Positions 28,722 through 39,116 of a stretch of DNA of 64,000 nucleotides are shown here, in pieces; within the stretch, counting starts at the first letter, position 1, and each line of letters begins with the position of its first letter. The translations under genes were made by a program, and so were the position numbers. The notes below the pieces were generated by a model. That model searched no databases. It worked only from the letters and a program-made list of their open reading frames with translations, and was not told where the DNA came from. The stretch is from assembly GCA_902557575.1 (NCBI GenBank), contig CACEAR010000001.1, forward strand, positions 62,001 through 126,000, given 5' to 3'. This DNA is from an uncultured SAR86 cluster bacterium. Lineage in GTDB: Bacteria; Pseudomonadota; Gammaproteobacteria; Magnimaribacterales; D2472.

Positions 28722-29977
28722 TGATTGAATACAAAAGAATATCATTTAAGTATGTTGTGTTGGCATTTCTAATTGCAGCCTTTTTAATTATTCTTCTAAG
28801 CGTCGATCGCAAGAATAATGAAGCTCCGCCAATTGAAGATGTATTTATTGAAGAGCTTTTTAAACCTGAGCTTGAAAGAGTGGAAACATCCGCGATCCAC
28901 GAAGTGAAAGATGGAGAAAATTTATCAATTATTTTTGAAGACTATAGAGTGCCTTTAAATACTGTTTATAAAATTCTTAAGCTTGATAGAAGTAATGAGC
29001 TAAGAAATATTAGACCTGGTGATGAAATTAAGTTTTCTTTCCTTAATGATGAGATAAATAGAATTGAAATCAAAAAAGATATCTTGAATAGCATAATGGT
29101 CGATATAGGAGAAGATATTTCAATTGAAAAGATTGTAAAAGAAGTTGAAAAACTTAAATCAATTAGCATGGGAGAGATTCAAAGCTCTTTTTATGAGTCT
29201 GGTCTAAAAGCAAATATGCCGGACAGTATTATTATGGACTTCGCTTTTATTTTTGGCTGGGATATTGATTTCATATTTGATGTTCGAAATGGAGATACTT
29301 TTTCAGTTATTTATGAAACTGACTATTCAGAAGGAGAAAAGATTTCTAGCGGCGACATAATTTTCGCTGAATTCATTAATAATGGTCAGAGATATACTGC
29401 CCAGAGATATTTTGATGATGAGCTTGGAAAGCAATATTTTGATGAAAATGGTAAGAATGTAAAAAAAGCTTTTTTAAGAGCGCCATTAGATTTTGCTTAT
29501 ATTAGTTCTCACTTCAATCCAAACAGGATGCATCCAATACTCCATAAGATTAAGGCACATAACGGAGTAGATTATGCAGCTAGAAGAAATACTCCAATTA
29601 AGGCCTCAGGCGAGGGTGTTATTTCCTTTGCCGGATGGAAAAGTGGTTATGGAAGGACTTTAGAGATCCGTCATGGCGGAAATATATCAACTCTTTATGC
29701 CCACTTGGAAAAGTTTGAATCAAAAATAAAAGTCGGCACCAAAGTCTCTCAGGGTCAAATCATTGCTTTTGTGGGTGATTCTGGATTGGCAACTGCACCG
29801 CATCTACATTATGAATTTAGAATTGGTGATAAAAGGACTGATCCAGTTAAAGTAGAACTACCATCAGCTAAGCCAATTGATCAGTCTAAGCTAGAGGGTT
29901 TCAAAGCTATTGTCCAAGAAAGTAAAGAGGCGTTAAAAGTTTTTGACTTAGAAAGTAATGAAGTAGGTTATGAGTAA
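28721..29977 (+). CDS. M23 peptidoglycan endopeptidase with LysM-like domain
   Basis: 418 residues. An N-terminal membrane anchor or signal (~11-28), a LysM/OapA-like segment (HEVKDGENLSIIFEDYRVP, ~60-115), and a C-terminal LytM/M23 zinc peptidase domain (HPILHKIKAHNGVDYAA, YAHLEKFE, HLHYEFRIG). This matches the MepM/YebA type of endopeptidases that open cross-links during growth. It overlaps putA by 1 bp and anmK by 8 bp, so it is one transcript with both. The M23-anmK-erpA order supports the assignment. Confidence 0.92.
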   Translation: MIEYKRISFKYVVLAFLIAAFLIILLSVDRKNNEAPPIEDVFIEELFKPELERVETSAIHEVKDGENLSIIFEDYRVPLNTVYKILKLDRSNELRNIRPGDEIKFSFLNDEINRIEIKKDILNSIMVDIGEDISIEKIVKEVEKLKSISMGEIQSSFYESGLKANMPDSIIMDFAFIFGWDIDFIFDVRNGDTFSVIYETDYSEGEKISSGDIIFAEFINNGQRYTAQRYFDDELGKQYFDENGKNVKKAFLRAPLDFAYISSHFNPNRMHPILHKIKAHNGVDYAARRNTPIKASGEGVISFAGWKSGYGRTLEIRHGGNISTLYAHLEKFESKIKVGTKVSQGQIIAFVGDSGLATAPHLHYEFRIGDKRTDPVKVELPSAKPIDQSKLEGFKAIVQESKEALKVFDLESNEVGYE

Positions 29978-30980
29978 ATATTTTATTGGGTTAATGACCG
30001 GAACAAGCGCTGATTCAATTGATGGGTGTGTGGTGGATTTCAGTAATGGATTTGAACTTATACACTCAAAATCAAACAATCTTGAAAAAAACTACAAGTC
30101 AAAATATGAGGAAGCTATTAAAAAAGGCTTTAAGAACAAAGAAGATGACGAAATTGTGCTTGAGCTTGAGGAGAGCTTAAATAAGAGCTCTGTGAAGCTA
30201 ATTAAAAACTTGTTAGAAGAAATTGATACATCTTTAATATCTGCAATAGGTTTTCCTGGACAAACTATGTTTCATGACACTGAGCGAAGCTATCAAATCG
30301 GATGCGCTCAATTTCTAGCTGATGAAGTTGGAATTAAAGTAATTCATGATTTTAGAAACTATGACATGCAAAAAGGAGGTTTGGGTGCGCCGCTCGTTCC
30401 AGAATTCCATAAATATCTTTTTGCTGAATCAAACAAAAGAAAAGCTATTTTCAATATTGGAGGAATATCTAATGGTACTTACTTGGATGGAGAAGATATT
30501 AAAGTAGCTTCAGATGTCGGACCTGGTAACTGTTTAATAGATTTAGTCGCAATGCGTGACTTTGGGATGCCATATGATGAAGATGGAAAGATTGCAGCTA
30601 CAGGACAAATAGATCAAAGGCTTTTAAATAGCTTGCTCGATAAAATCCGCACTAAAAGCTATCCCAGAGCAGATGATAAATCTTTTTACTATAATCTTGA
30701 TGAACTTGAATCAAATAAGCCTGAAAATCTATTGGCAACTCTAAGCGAGCTAACCGCTTTGTGTATATCTGATTTTTGCCGTTCTTGTGATATGCCTGTG
30801 GAGATATTGCTGCATGGTGGTGGTACCAAAAATAAATTCCTCATGGAAAGACTGGAGAAAAATATTGGATCATCTTTAAGATTTACAGACCATTTTATCC
30901 CTTCAAAATTTGTAGAATCTGCAGCTTTTGCTTATCTAGCTTATTTGAAAAGAGGTTTATTGGTTGAACCTAGACGGTAA
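29970..30980 (+). CDS. anmK: Anhydro-N-acetylmuramic acid kinase
   Basis: 336 residues. The ATPase phosphate loop GLMTGTSADSIDGCVVDF is at the start, with the catalytic Asp in it, then ATGQ, FNIGGISNGTYL, DVGPGNCLIDL and HGGGTKNKFLMERL. AnmK opens and phosphorylates 1,6-anhydro-MurNAc during peptidoglycan recycling, in the cytoplasm. It follows an M23 endopeptidase, which fits cell-wall turnover. The stop region overlaps the convergent erpA gene by 11 bp. Confidence 0.95.
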   Translation: MSKYFIGLMTGTSADSIDGCVVDFSNGFELIHSKSNNLEKNYKSKYEEAIKKGFKNKEDDEIVLELEESLNKSSVKLIKNLLEEIDTSLISAIGFPGQTMFHDTERSYQIGCAQFLADEVGIKVIHDFRNYDMQKGGLGAPLVPEFHKYLFAESNKRKAIFNIGGISNGTYLDGEDIKVASDVGPGNCLIDLVAMRDFGMPYDEDGKIAATGQIDQRLLNSLLDKIRTKSYPRADDKSFYYNLDELESNKPENLLATLSELTALCISDFCRSCDMPVEILLHGGGTKNKFLMERLEKNIGSSLRFTDHFIPSKFVESAAFAYLAYLKRGLLVEPRR

Positions 30981-31302
30981 AAGATTCACCACATCCGCAT
31001 GTGGTCTTGGCGTTAGGGTTTTTAATAATAAATTTAGCGCCTGAGAGATCTTCAACGTAGTCAAGCTCAGAGCCATACAAATATGGATATGAAAGAGAAT
31101 CTAATAAAACTCTGAAATGGCCAAAATCAATTACATCATCATCGAAAGCTTCTTCTGAATCAAACTTAAAACCATATTGGAAGCCGGAGCAACCTCCTCC
31201 CGTGACATAAACGCGGAAAGCATTTGATTCATATTCTGGAAGCAGATTCTGAATCCTTTTCTGCGCACTTTCTGTGACGTTGATAGATGTATTTTGTTTC
31301 AT
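30970..31302 (-). CDS. erpA: Iron-sulfur cluster insertion protein ErpA
   Basis: 110 residues, an A-type carrier. Conserved Cys residues are visible in VTGGGCSGFQYGFKF and at the C-terminus in TTCGCGESF, and SLSYPYLYGSELDYVEDLSGAKF is the usual central block. It carries 2Fe-2S or 4Fe-4S clusters to apoproteins. Convergent with and slightly overlapping anmK, a common gammaproteobacterial neighbour. Confidence 0.95.
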   Translation of the reverse strand: MKQNTSINVTESAQKRIQNLLPEYESNAFRVYVTGGGCSGFQYGFKFDSEEAFDDDVIDFGHFRVLLDSLSYPYLYGSELDYVEDLSGAKFIIKNPNAKTTCGCGESFTV

Positions 31303-31353
31303 AGCGTTATCTTAATAAATTAATAGTATTAGTTTCAATAAAAACAATATCAC

Positions 31354-31875
31354 TTAATGAAATATATCTTTTGCAAAATCATCCACTTTTGACCAATCTG
31401 TAAATTCAAATGATTCATTAATATCTGTTGGTCCATTTGTAATCCACATAATAAATCTAATCATATGTTTATCAAAAAACTTATACTTTGGATAATCAAT
31501 CTTGCCCGCAAAAACGCCCAATTTTTTGGGCTGCCAAGCTGATTGCTTCATAAATTTAATTAAATATGGATTTGTTTCTGGATCACATTTTTCTGGTTTT
31601 CTTGCTACTGCATTAACACTAAAAAAAGCATTCTCTTTTGAATCTAAAATACTTTTATATTTCTTAGAAAAAATAAAAAGTCTTTTATTATGCTTTCCAT
31701 AACGGATGCTTGCACCAACTAAGACTTTATCAGCACTCTTTATCTCAAGCTCTGAACAATCTTCGAGGCTGGTAATTGTGACTGATGCATTAATAGATAA
31801 GACTTCTGCAATTCGATTACATATCGAAACAGTGTGGCCATCAGTTGTTGAAAAAAGAATTAATATTTTATCCAT
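31354..31875 (-). CDS. hemG: HemG-like protoporphyrinogen oxidase (flavodoxin fold)
   Basis: 173 residues with a flavodoxin-like FMN-binding start (LILFSTTDGHTVSICNRI), IRYGKHNKRLFIF and FFSVNAVARKPEK. This is the pattern of menaquinone/ubiquinone-linked protoporphyrinogen IX oxidase HemG. The C-terminal RFIMWITNGPTD is also typical. It would convert protoporphyrinogen to protoporphyrin in heme synthesis. It is divergent from thiE with 24 bp between starts, and hemL is in that opposite operon. Confidence 0.85.
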   Translation of the reverse strand: MDKILILFSTTDGHTVSICNRIAEVLSINASVTITSLEDCSELEIKSADKVLVGASIRYGKHNKRLFIFSKKYKSILDSKENAFFSVNAVARKPEKCDPETNPYLIKFMKQSAWQPKKLGVFAGKIDYPKYKFFDKHMIRFIMWITNGPTDINESFEFTDWSKVDDFAKDIFH

Positions 31876-31899
31876 TTCTATTCTGTTATATTTTATATC

Positions 31900-32532
31900 G
31901 TGATTGATGCTAAAGATAAATTAAAGGGTATTTATGCAGTAACTCCTCCAAAGTTTGATGAAACAAAACTTTTGCATGATATCAATATATGTCTTGGTTG
32001 TGGGATAAAGATATTCCAAATCCGCTATAAAGAGGAAATAACGAGAGAGCTGAAAGATTTTTTCTCAGTTCTTATCAAAGAAATTAAAAAGAAAGAAGGG
32101 ATTACTATCATAAATGATTATCCACACCTTGCTCATGACTTAGGGGCAGATGGCGTCCATTTAGGCAAATCCGATTTATCAGTTCATGCTGTTAGGAATA
32201 AATACAAAAATCTTATTATTGGTAAAACCTGTAAATCATCAATTGAAGAAGCAAAGAAAGCTATAAATGAAGGTGCTAATTATGTCTCATTTGGTGCCTT
32301 CTCTCAGTCTTTAACAAAGAAGGAAGCAATTCCAATTGAAAAAAGTGACTTAGACCTAATAAATAAGTTTAATGTTTCTAATAAAGCAATTATTGGTGGA
32401 ATAAGTAATAAAAACTTTCACGAGGTTGCGGAGCTAAATTTTGATATGATTGCTTTAAGTAATGCTATTTTTAACTCACAAGATATTGCTAAATCAGCAA
32501 GCTTTTTTGTAAACAACTTTAATTTTGAGTAA
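31900..32532 (+). CDS. thiE: Thiamine phosphate synthase
   Basis: 210 residues from a GTG start (no better ATG is close). The TIM barrel shows FQIRYKEE, INDYPHLAHDLGADGVHLGKSD, YVSFGAFSQSLTKKEA and IGGISNKN, as in ThiE. It couples HMP-PP and thiazole phosphate to thiamine phosphate. It overlaps hemL by 8 bp. The usual TPP riboswitch is not visible in the 24-bp upstream space. Confidence 0.9.
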   Translation: MIDAKDKLKGIYAVTPPKFDETKLLHDINICLGCGIKIFQIRYKEEITRELKDFFSVLIKEIKKKEGITIINDYPHLAHDLGADGVHLGKSDLSVHAVRNKYKNLIIGKTCKSSIEEAKKAINEGANYVSFGAFSQSLTKKEAIPIEKSDLDLINKFNVSNKAIIGGISNKNFHEVAELNFDMIALSNAIFNSQDIAKSASFFVNNFNFE

Positions 32533-33808
32533 AACGAATAAATCTAAGTCTCTTTTTAATAAAGCAAAATCGGTAATGCCTGGGGGTGTAAATTCACCTG
32601 TAAGAGCATTTGGGAATGTTAATAGTACTCCTATTTTTATTAAGAGCGCCTCTGGGGCATATCTTCATGATGTTGACGGAAATGATTATGTAGACTTTAT
32701 TGGATCTTGGGGTCCAATGATTTTAGGTCACAGTAATCCAAAAATAATAAAAGCAATCAAGGATCAGGCTGACTTAGGAACAAGTTATGGAGCTCCAACA
32801 GAAGCAGAAACATCTATAGGCGAGTTAATAAGAACGATAATGCCCTCAATCGAAAAAATTAGAATGGTAAATTCTGGAACAGAAGCAACAATGAGCTGCA
32901 TAAGGTTGGCTAGAGGATATACAGGTCGCAATAAAATTATTAAATTTACTGGCTGTTATCATGGTCATGTAGATTCTCTTCTTATAAAAGCAGGTTCAGG
33001 AGTATCGACTTTTGGGCTACCCGACTCTCCAGGTATACCTGAAGAACTTGCAAGACATACCATAAGTGTCCCCTACAATGACATAAATGCTTTTTTAGAA
33101 GTCTTTGAGTCAATTAAAAGTGAGCTTGCGGCAGTCATAATTGAACCAATTGCTGGAAATATGGGTTTTATTCCCGGAGATAAAGATTTTTTAGAAACTC
33201 TGAGGACCAAAACATATGAAAGCGGTTCGGTATTAATCTTTGATGAGGTAATGACAGGCTTTCGAGTATCTTTAGGAGGAGCTCAAGAATTATATGGAAT
33301 CACGCCAGACCTAACTGCTTTAGGAAAAGTTATAGGTGGAGGCCTTCCTGTAGGAGCATTTGGTGGCAAGGCCGAAATAATGAACTTTCTCGCACCAGAA
33401 GGACCCGTTTATCAGGCAGGTACTCTTTCAGGCAATCCTCTAGCAGTTGCTGCTGGAAAATGTCTCATTAATGAGCTTATAAAAATAAATCCTTATGATG
33501 AGCTTGAGGCAAATGCCAGCTATCTATTAACAAATATTAAAAATGAGATGTTTAAAAAAGAAATACCCTTCTCTTTTAATCAAATTGGTGGAATGTTTGG
33601 ATTCTTCTTCACAGATGAATTTCCAAATAACTTTGATGATGTAAGCGCATCGAGCGATAAGTATTTTGAAAGTTTTTTTAAAGACTGTCTAAATCAAGGT
33701 ATATACTTTGCTCCATCAAAATATGAAGCTGGATTTATCTCAACAAAGCATACTAAAAAGATTCTTGATGAGGTAATAAATAAGGTAAAGGTGATATATG
33801 GCACATGA
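32525..33808 (+). CDS. hemL: Glutamate-1-semialdehyde 2,1-aminomutase
   Basis: 427 residues from a TTG start overlapping thiE. Fold type I PLP enzyme: VMPGGVNSPVRAF, MVNSGTEATMSCIRLARGYTGR, GCYHGHVD, IFDEVMTGFRV, and the PLP Lys in TALGKVIGGGLPVGAFGG. It makes 5-aminolevulinate, the tetrapyrrole precursor. The thiE-hemL pair is typical of gammaproteobacteria. It overlaps the next gene by 11 bp. Confidence 0.96.
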   Translation: MSKTNKSKSLFNKAKSVMPGGVNSPVRAFGNVNSTPIFIKSASGAYLHDVDGNDYVDFIGSWGPMILGHSNPKIIKAIKDQADLGTSYGAPTEAETSIGELIRTIMPSIEKIRMVNSGTEATMSCIRLARGYTGRNKIIKFTGCYHGHVDSLLIKAGSGVSTFGLPDSPGIPEELARHTISVPYNDINAFLEVFESIKSELAAVIIEPIAGNMGFIPGDKDFLETLRTKTYESGSVLIFDEVMTGFRVSLGGAQELYGITPDLTALGKVIGGGLPVGAFGGKAEIMNFLAPEGPVYQAGTLSGNPLAVAAGKCLINELIKINPYDELEANASYLLTNIKNEMFKKEIPFSFNQIGGMFGFFFTDEFPNNFDDVSASSDKYFESFFKDCLNQGIYFAPSKYEAGFISTKHTKKILDEVINKVKVIYGT

Positions 33809-34790
33809 TATAGCGGCAATAGGTAATGCATTGGTTGATACTCAGTTTAAGATTGAGCAAGATTTTCTTGACGAAATTGGTATGAAGCCAGATGAGATGG
33901 TTATTCAATCAAGAGAAGAGCAAAATGCTATATTGGATAAGCTTTTGCTATTAAATCTTGAGTCAGTTATTGACTGTGGTGGCTCTGCTACCAATTCATT
34001 AGTTGCTGCATCTTATTTCGGCTCTTCCTGTCATCATGTTTGTAAATTGAATGATGATGAAGATGGTAATAAATACCTAAAAAGTCTATCAGAGGCTGGA
34101 ATTGATCACATTGGTATTAGCTCGAATGATCAAAATACTCCAACAGGAAAATGTCTTGTTCTTGTTACCCCTGATGCAGCAAGAACTATGTGCAGCACCC
34201 TTGGAATTAGTGAGCATTTAAGTGAGAAAGATATAAATTTTGAGTATCTTCAAAAATCTAAAATCTTCTACATAGAAGGCTATATGGTAACCAGCGATTC
34301 TAACTTTAACTCTGTTACAAAATCTCTTGATTCTTTAGTGGGTTTCGGAACTAAAAAAGCATTATCTCTATCAAATGATGGCATTGTTCATGGTTTTCGA
34401 GAGAAGTTTGAAAAAATACTTTCATATGGAATCGACTTCGTTTTTGGTAATCATGACGAGGCATTGGCTCTTACCGAAACCGATAACATAGATGACGCAA
34501 TAGAAGTTTTAAAAGAAAAAGATTTCACTACCGTAATTACTGATGGGCCTAATGGCAGTTTTATTATTACTGATGGAGATGTTATTAAAAGTAATGGGTT
34601 TGAGGTTGAGGCAATTGATACAAACGGAGCTGGCGACATGTTCGCAGGTGCATTTATGCATGCAATGCTGAGCGGTAAAGAGCTTCATGAATGCGGCGCA
34701 TTTGCTAACTTAGCAGCTTCAAAAATAGTACAAACATTTGGCCCACGTCTTAAAAAAGAGGAATACCAAGATCTCTTAGAAAATTTATAA
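33798..34790 (+). CDS. PfkB-family kinase, adenosine-kinase-like
   Basis: 330 residues of the ribokinase/PfkB superfamily. GNALVDTQ at the start, the substrate-site CGGSATNSLVAASYFG near 55, ITDGPNGSFI, and the anion hole/catalytic Asp motif IDTNGAGDMFAGAFMHAM near 275. This pattern fits the adenosine/ribokinase group common in alphaproteobacteria and SAR86-like genomes. Probably salvages adenosine or another nucleoside or sugar. Sits between hemL and pcnB. Confidence 0.85.
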   Translation: MAHDIAAIGNALVDTQFKIEQDFLDEIGMKPDEMVIQSREEQNAILDKLLLLNLESVIDCGGSATNSLVAASYFGSSCHHVCKLNDDEDGNKYLKSLSEAGIDHIGISSNDQNTPTGKCLVLVTPDAARTMCSTLGISEHLSEKDINFEYLQKSKIFYIEGYMVTSDSNFNSVTKSLDSLVGFGTKKALSLSNDGIVHGFREKFEKILSYGIDFVFGNHDEALALTETDNIDDAIEVLKEKDFTTVITDGPNGSFIITDGDVIKSNGFEVEAIDTNGAGDMFAGAFMHAMLSGKELHECGAFANLAASKIVQTFGPRLKKEEYQDLLENL

Positions 34791-34792
34791 AC

Positions 34793-36106
34793 TTGATAAT
34801 TAAGAATCTCTTTAAAAAAATCAACAGCAACAAATCGCCTGTTAGCTCTAAGGATTGGAAAAGCATAAGTCCTTTTGCTGTAGAGATTATCAATAAGCTT
34901 CAAGATCATAACTATGAAGCTTACCTTGTTGGTGGTTGTGTCAGAGATTTGTTAGCCAATATTAAACCAAAGGATTTTGATATCGCGACTAATGCTGAGC
35001 CAAAAGAAATTAGGAAAATTTTTAAAGCTTCAAGAATTATTGGGAAAAGATTTCAGTTAGTTCATATATATAAAGGAAAGCAGATAATAGAAGTTGCAAC
35101 ATTTAGAGCTGGTCTCAATAAAAATAGTACAACTATAGAAAATGATCTCATCAAGGATGATGCTGGGAAAATAATCAGAGACAATATCTGGGGTAATATT
35201 GAGGATGATTGCAATAGAAGAGATTTCACAATAAATGCTATTTACTTTTGTCCAATAAGTAATACTTTTAAAGACTTCCATGATGGCGCTCAACACGTTA
35301 AAGAAAAGAAAATAATTTCTATAGGAGATCCTTTATATAGATTTGAAGAAGATCCAGTGAGAAGTCTAAGGGCTATAAGGTTTGCAACTAAACTTAATTT
35401 CAAACTAGATAGCAAAGTAAAAGAAGCTATTTATGAAAAAGGAGACCTTTTAGGCAACATCTCTAATGCAAGATTGTTTGATGAGTTCTGTAAAATCTTT
35501 TTGAATGGGCATGGATATGAAAATTATAAAAAACTTCAATCTTTTGGTATTGCAAAATATCTGCTTAACTTAGAAAAAAAGTATTCTGGAAACAAAGTTT
35601 ATGATGAATCATTCAAAAATACTGATAAAAGGTATAGAGATGGTAAATCTATTACTCCAGGTTTCCTTCTTGCAGCAATCTTATGGCCAAGGTTAATTGA
35701 AAGATGCTCTTTTGATAACGGGATTAATGTTAGAAAATTTTTTAGATCTATGGACTCTATTATCGCTGAACAGCAAAGAATTACTGCCATCCCAAGAAAA
35801 TTCTCTAGCTACATAAAAGACATCTGGTATTTGCAATTAAAATTAAATGATAGATTAAAAAATAATCCTAATAAGATAATTAAGCATCCAAGATTTAGAG
35901 CTGGATATGATTTCCTCTTAATCAGAGAGATGGCCTCAAAAGATAAATCAGATCTCGGGAAGTGGTGGACAAGCTTTCAGCATGCAGATGCTAAATCCAA
36001 GGAAAAAATGATTGGAAAAGTAAGAAAAATTGCAGAAGGTGATGGAAATTTCAACCCAAGAAAGGGTGAGGGAAAAGAATTTGGATTTTCTGAAGAATTA
36101 AGATAA
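34793..36106 (+). CDS. pcnB: Poly(A) polymerase / CCA-adding nucleotidyltransferase family (PcnB)
   Basis: 437 residues from a TTG start 2 bp after the upstream stop. Nucleotidyltransferase head: YLVGGCVRDLLANIKPKDFDIATNAEP with DxD, then IEVATFRAG, DDCNRRDFTINAIYF and RFEEDPVRSLRAIRFATKL. The C-terminal basic tail (RKGEGKEFGFSEELR) is as in PcnB. It adds 3' poly(A) tails that mark RNAs for decay. Usually followed by folK in gammaproteobacteria; here a deoxynucleoside kinase follows instead. Confidence 0.92.
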   Translation: MIIKNLFKKINSNKSPVSSKDWKSISPFAVEIINKLQDHNYEAYLVGGCVRDLLANIKPKDFDIATNAEPKEIRKIFKASRIIGKRFQLVHIYKGKQIIEVATFRAGLNKNSTTIENDLIKDDAGKIIRDNIWGNIEDDCNRRDFTINAIYFCPISNTFKDFHDGAQHVKEKKIISIGDPLYRFEEDPVRSLRAIRFATKLNFKLDSKVKEAIYEKGDLLGNISNARLFDEFCKIFLNGHGYENYKKLQSFGIAKYLLNLEKKYSGNKVYDESFKNTDKRYRDGKSITPGFLLAAILWPRLIERCSFDNGINVRKFFRSMDSIIAEQQRITAIPRKFSSYIKDIWYLQLKLNDRLKNNPNKIIKHPRFRAGYDFLLIREMASKDKSDLGKWWTSFQHADAKSKEKMIGKVRKIAEGDGNFNPRKGEGKEFGFSEELR

Positions 36107-36125
36107 TCTAATTTTTATATATTTT

Positions 36126-36791
36126 ATGAAATTAGCATATAAAGAAGACCCTTTACCTAAATATATTGCTGTTGAAGGGCCAATTGGGGTTGGAAAAACT
36201 ACCCTGGCAAATAAGCTTGCAAAATCTTTTAACTATGACATTTTGCTTGAAATGCCAGCTGAAAACCCCTTTTTAGAAGCATCTTATAAAAATCCAACAC
36301 AGTCTGCGCTCGCTGCTCAATTATTCTTCTTATTTCAAAGAGTTCAGCAAATGGAAGAGTTGAAACAGAGAAGCTTGTTTGAACCAGTTAGGGTTGCTGA
36401 TTTTATATTGGAGAAAGATAGACTGTTTGCTGAAGTGGTCTTATCGGCAGAGGAAATGAAGCTTTATGACAAAGTTTACGAACACTTAACTCTTGACTCG
36501 CCCACACCAGATCTGGTCATTTATCTTCAAGCACCTGTTGAAGTATTGATGGGAAGAATTGATAAAAGAGGTAATGAATACGAACAATATCTTACTAATG
36601 AATACTTAACAAAAATCAATGAAGCTTATTCCCGATTCTTTTTAGACTATGAAAAAGCGCCAGTTCTGATAGTTAATGCTGCTGACATAAACTTCGAAGA
36701 AAATGAAGAAGATTATGAGATGTTGGTTACAAAAATTATGTCCAATCCAAAAGGAAAGACTTTTATAAATCCCCAACCATCTATTCTTTAA
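36126..36791 (+). CDS. Deoxynucleoside kinase (dGK/dCK family)
   Basis: 221 residues. P-loop [17 protein letters not shown] near 18, the substrate-site Glu of [22 protein letters not shown] (the DR pair typical of dNKs), and a LID region [15 protein letters not shown]. It phosphorylates a deoxynucleoside for nucleotide salvage; the specific base is not readable. 19 bp after pcnB, 1 bp before acs. Confidence 0.88.
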   Translation: MKLAYKEDPLPKYIAVEGPIGVGKTTLANKLAKSFNYDILLEMPAENPFLEASYKNPTQSALAAQLFFLFQRVQQMEELKQRSLFEPVRVADFILEKDRLFAEVVLSAEEMKLYDKVYEHLTLDSPTPDLVIYLQAPVEVLMGRIDKRGNEYEQYLTNEYLTKINEAYSRFFLDYEKAPVLIVNAADINFEENEEDYEMLVTKIMSNPKGKTFINPQPSIL

Positions 36792-36792
36792 G

Positions 36793-38721
36793 ATGACACA
36801 AGAAATTTATAATCCTAATCCCGGATTTTCAAATCCGCATATAAAAGATTTTGATGAATACTTAAGTCTATATAAAGAGTCAATTGAGAATCCTGAAAAA
36901 TTCTTTGGCGATCTGGCAAAAGAAAATATTTCATGGATTGAAGATTTTAAAGAGGTGCATAATTCTGAATTCCAGGAAACTAAATGGTTTGTTGGAGGAA
37001 AAACAAACATAACGCTCAACTGTATTGATAGACACCTTGAAAAAAATGGCGATAAGGTTGCCTTAATTTGGGAAGGTGATGAGCCAGGAAACTCTAAAGA
37101 AATAACTTTCAAAGAATTACACTCTGAGGTTTGCAGGTTTGCAAATATCCTTAAAACACTTCAAATTAAAAAAGGCTCCAGAGTTTGTATTTATATGCCG
37201 ATGATTCCTGAAGCTGCATTTGCAATGTTTGCATGTGCAAGAATTGGTGCGATCCACTCAGTTGTTTTCGGTGGATTTTCTCCAGAATCTTTAAAGGATA
37301 GAATTTTGGATGCTGATTGTAGAATTGTAATTACTGCTGATGAAGGTGTTCGAGGCGGTAAAAAGGTTCCTTTAAAAGATAATGTTGATGAAGCCCTAAT
37401 AAATTGCCCTGATGTTAAGAATGTCATCGTTGTTAACCGAACTGGTGGAAAAATTAATTGGTTTGAGCATAGAGATCTTTGGTTTCATGAACTAAAAGAT
37501 AAAGTTGATGATGTTTGCGAGCCTGAGCCGATGGATTCTGAAGATCCACTCTTTATTCTTTACACATCTGGATCAACGGGAAAGCCAAAAGGAGTTTTAC
37601 ACACAACGGCTGGATATCTTTTAGGAGCACATATCTCTTTTAAGTATTTATTTGGATTCAACGAAAATGATAAATATTGGTGCACAGCAGATGTTGGCTG
37701 GATTACTGGACATACTTATATTCTTTATGGTCCCTTATCAAATGGGGCTACTTCACTTATGTTTGAAGGCGTGCCTACATATCCAACTGCATCCAGATGT
37801 TGGGAAATATGCGATGAGCATGAAATAAATATTTTTTATACTGCCCCAACTGCCATAAGAGCTTTGATGTCTCTAGGAGATGAATTTGTTGGAAGTACCT
37901 CGAGAAAATCGATTAAAGTTCTGGGTACTGTCGGTGAACCAATAAATCCTGAGGCATGGGACTGGTATTACTCAGTTGTAGGAAATAAATCTTGTGAAGT
38001 TATTGATACATGGTGGCAAACAGAAACTGGTTCAGTCCTTATCTCTCCGATTGCAGGCATTACGCCAACAAAACCAGGCTCTGCAACATTACCATTTTTT
38101 GGTGTAAGACCTGAGCTGTATGATGAGAATGGTACTAAGCAGTCAGGAGAAGCATCGGGTAATCTGGTGATTGAGTCTTCATGGCCCAGTCAAATTAGAA
38201 GTGTTTATAACGATCACCAGAGAATGATTGATACTTATTTTTCAACCTATAGCAATATTTACTTTACAGGTGACGGTGCAAAAAGGGATGAAGATGGTTA
38301 CTTTTGGATTACTGGAAGAGTCGATGATGTTCTTAATGTTTCTGGGCATAGGCTTGGAACAGCTGAAGTTGAAAGTGCGCTTGTTCTGCATCCAGTTGTA
38401 GCTGAAGCTGCTGTGGTGGGCTTTGAGCACCCAATAAAAGGACAAGGCATATACGCTTTTGTTACTTTAATGGTAGGTGAAGAATTTTCAGATGAGTTAT
38501 CAGCAGAATTAAGAAACTTTGTTGGCAAAGAAATTGGTCCTATTGCAAAACCTGACTTAATTCAAAATGCTCCCGGTCTACCAAAAACTAGATCAGGCAA
38601 GATTATGAGAAGAATATTACGTAAAGTTGCTGAAGGTGATTTCGAAAACTTAGGTGATACGACAACACTTGCTGAGCCTGCTGTGGTGTCTGATCTTATA
38701 AATAATAAAAAAAGTTTATGA
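36793..38721 (+). CDS. acs: Acetyl-CoA synthetase
   Basis: 642 residues. ANL-superfamily adenylating enzyme: [81 protein letters not shown], and the catalytic Lys in [15 protein letters not shown], a usual acetylation site. It activates acetate to acetyl-CoA through acetyl-AMP. Full length compared with E. coli Acs (652). The stop overlaps the next ATG. Confidence 0.96.
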   Translation: MTQEIYNPNPGFSNPHIKDFDEYLSLYKESIENPEKFFGDLAKENISWIEDFKEVHNSEFQETKWFVGGKTNITLNCIDRHLEKNGDKVALIWEGDEPGNSKEITFKELHSEVCRFANILKTLQIKKGSRVCIYMPMIPEAAFAMFACARIGAIHSVVFGGFSPESLKDRILDADCRIVITADEGVRGGKKVPLKDNVDEALINCPDVKNVIVVNRTGGKINWFEHRDLWFHELKDKVDDVCEPEPMDSEDPLFILYTSGSTGKPKGVLHTTAGYLLGAHISFKYLFGFNENDKYWCTADVGWITGHTYILYGPLSNGATSLMFEGVPTYPTASRCWEICDEHEINIFYTAPTAIRALMSLGDEFVGSTSRKSIKVLGTVGEPINPEAWDWYYSVVGNKSCEVIDTWWQTETGSVLISPIAGITPTKPGSATLPFFGVRPELYDENGTKQSGEASGNLVIESSWPSQIRSVYNDHQRMIDTYFSTYSNIYFTGDGAKRDEDGYFWITGRVDDVLNVSGHRLGTAEVESALVLHPVVAEAAVVGFEHPIKGQGIYAFVTLMVGEEFSDELSAELRNFVGKEIGPIAKPDLIQNAPGLPKTRSGKIMRRILRKVAEGDFENLGDTTTLAEPAVVSDLINNKKSL

Positions 38722-39116
38722 ATAGATTAGCTGTCATTTTTTCTTTATCGATAATATTTCTTTTCTCTTGCTCCTCAGCTCCCAACAATGATCCTCTTGC
38801 AGATATCGTTGGCGAAAATAAAATAGGTTATGTGCAAACATCATGCATGCAGAATCCAGATAATGGTCCAAGGATGGTTTCAAGACAAGACAAGCATGAA
38901 TACCTCAACAGAGATGATTACTTTGATTGCGTCGATAGAACAAGTGCTTCCATTGAAGCCCAAATTGAAGAAGAAAGATTAAATAAAGAAAATCAACTCA
39001 AATTAGTGCCAAAAAAAGAAGAAGAAATTAAGCTTGAAGAAGATGAGGATGAGTTAAAAATTAAGTGCGAGCCTGATATTGGAGGAGATACAGGAAGATA
39101 TTACAAATGCTCTTAA
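38718..39116 (+). CDS. Small charged lipoprotein of unknown function
   Basis: 132 residues. Signal with lipobox FSCSS (Cys ~18). The middle contains two Cys that may pair (SCMQNP, FDCVDR), then a highly charged predicted helix (~75-115, Glu/Lys-rich), then [16 protein letters not shown] at the end. No family was recognised. It overlaps acs by 4 bp (ATGA) and converges on the MBL hydrolase with a 4-bp overlap. Confidence 0.7.
   Translation: MNRLAVIFSLSIIFLFSCSSAPNNDPLADIVGENKIGYVQTSCMQNPDNGPRMVSRQDKHEYLNRDDYFDCVDRTSASIEAQIEEERLNKENQLKLVPKKEEEIKLEEDEDELKIKCEPDIGGDTGRYYKCS

Noticed and set aside
30970-30980. Overlap between anmK and erpA as a possible frameshift or assembly fault
   Set aside because: The genes are convergent and each ends in its normal C-terminal motif; a short 3' overlap is common here.
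31876-31899. Possible TPP riboswitch before thiE
   Set aside because: Only 24 bp are available between hemG and thiE and no CUGAGA-type motif is present.
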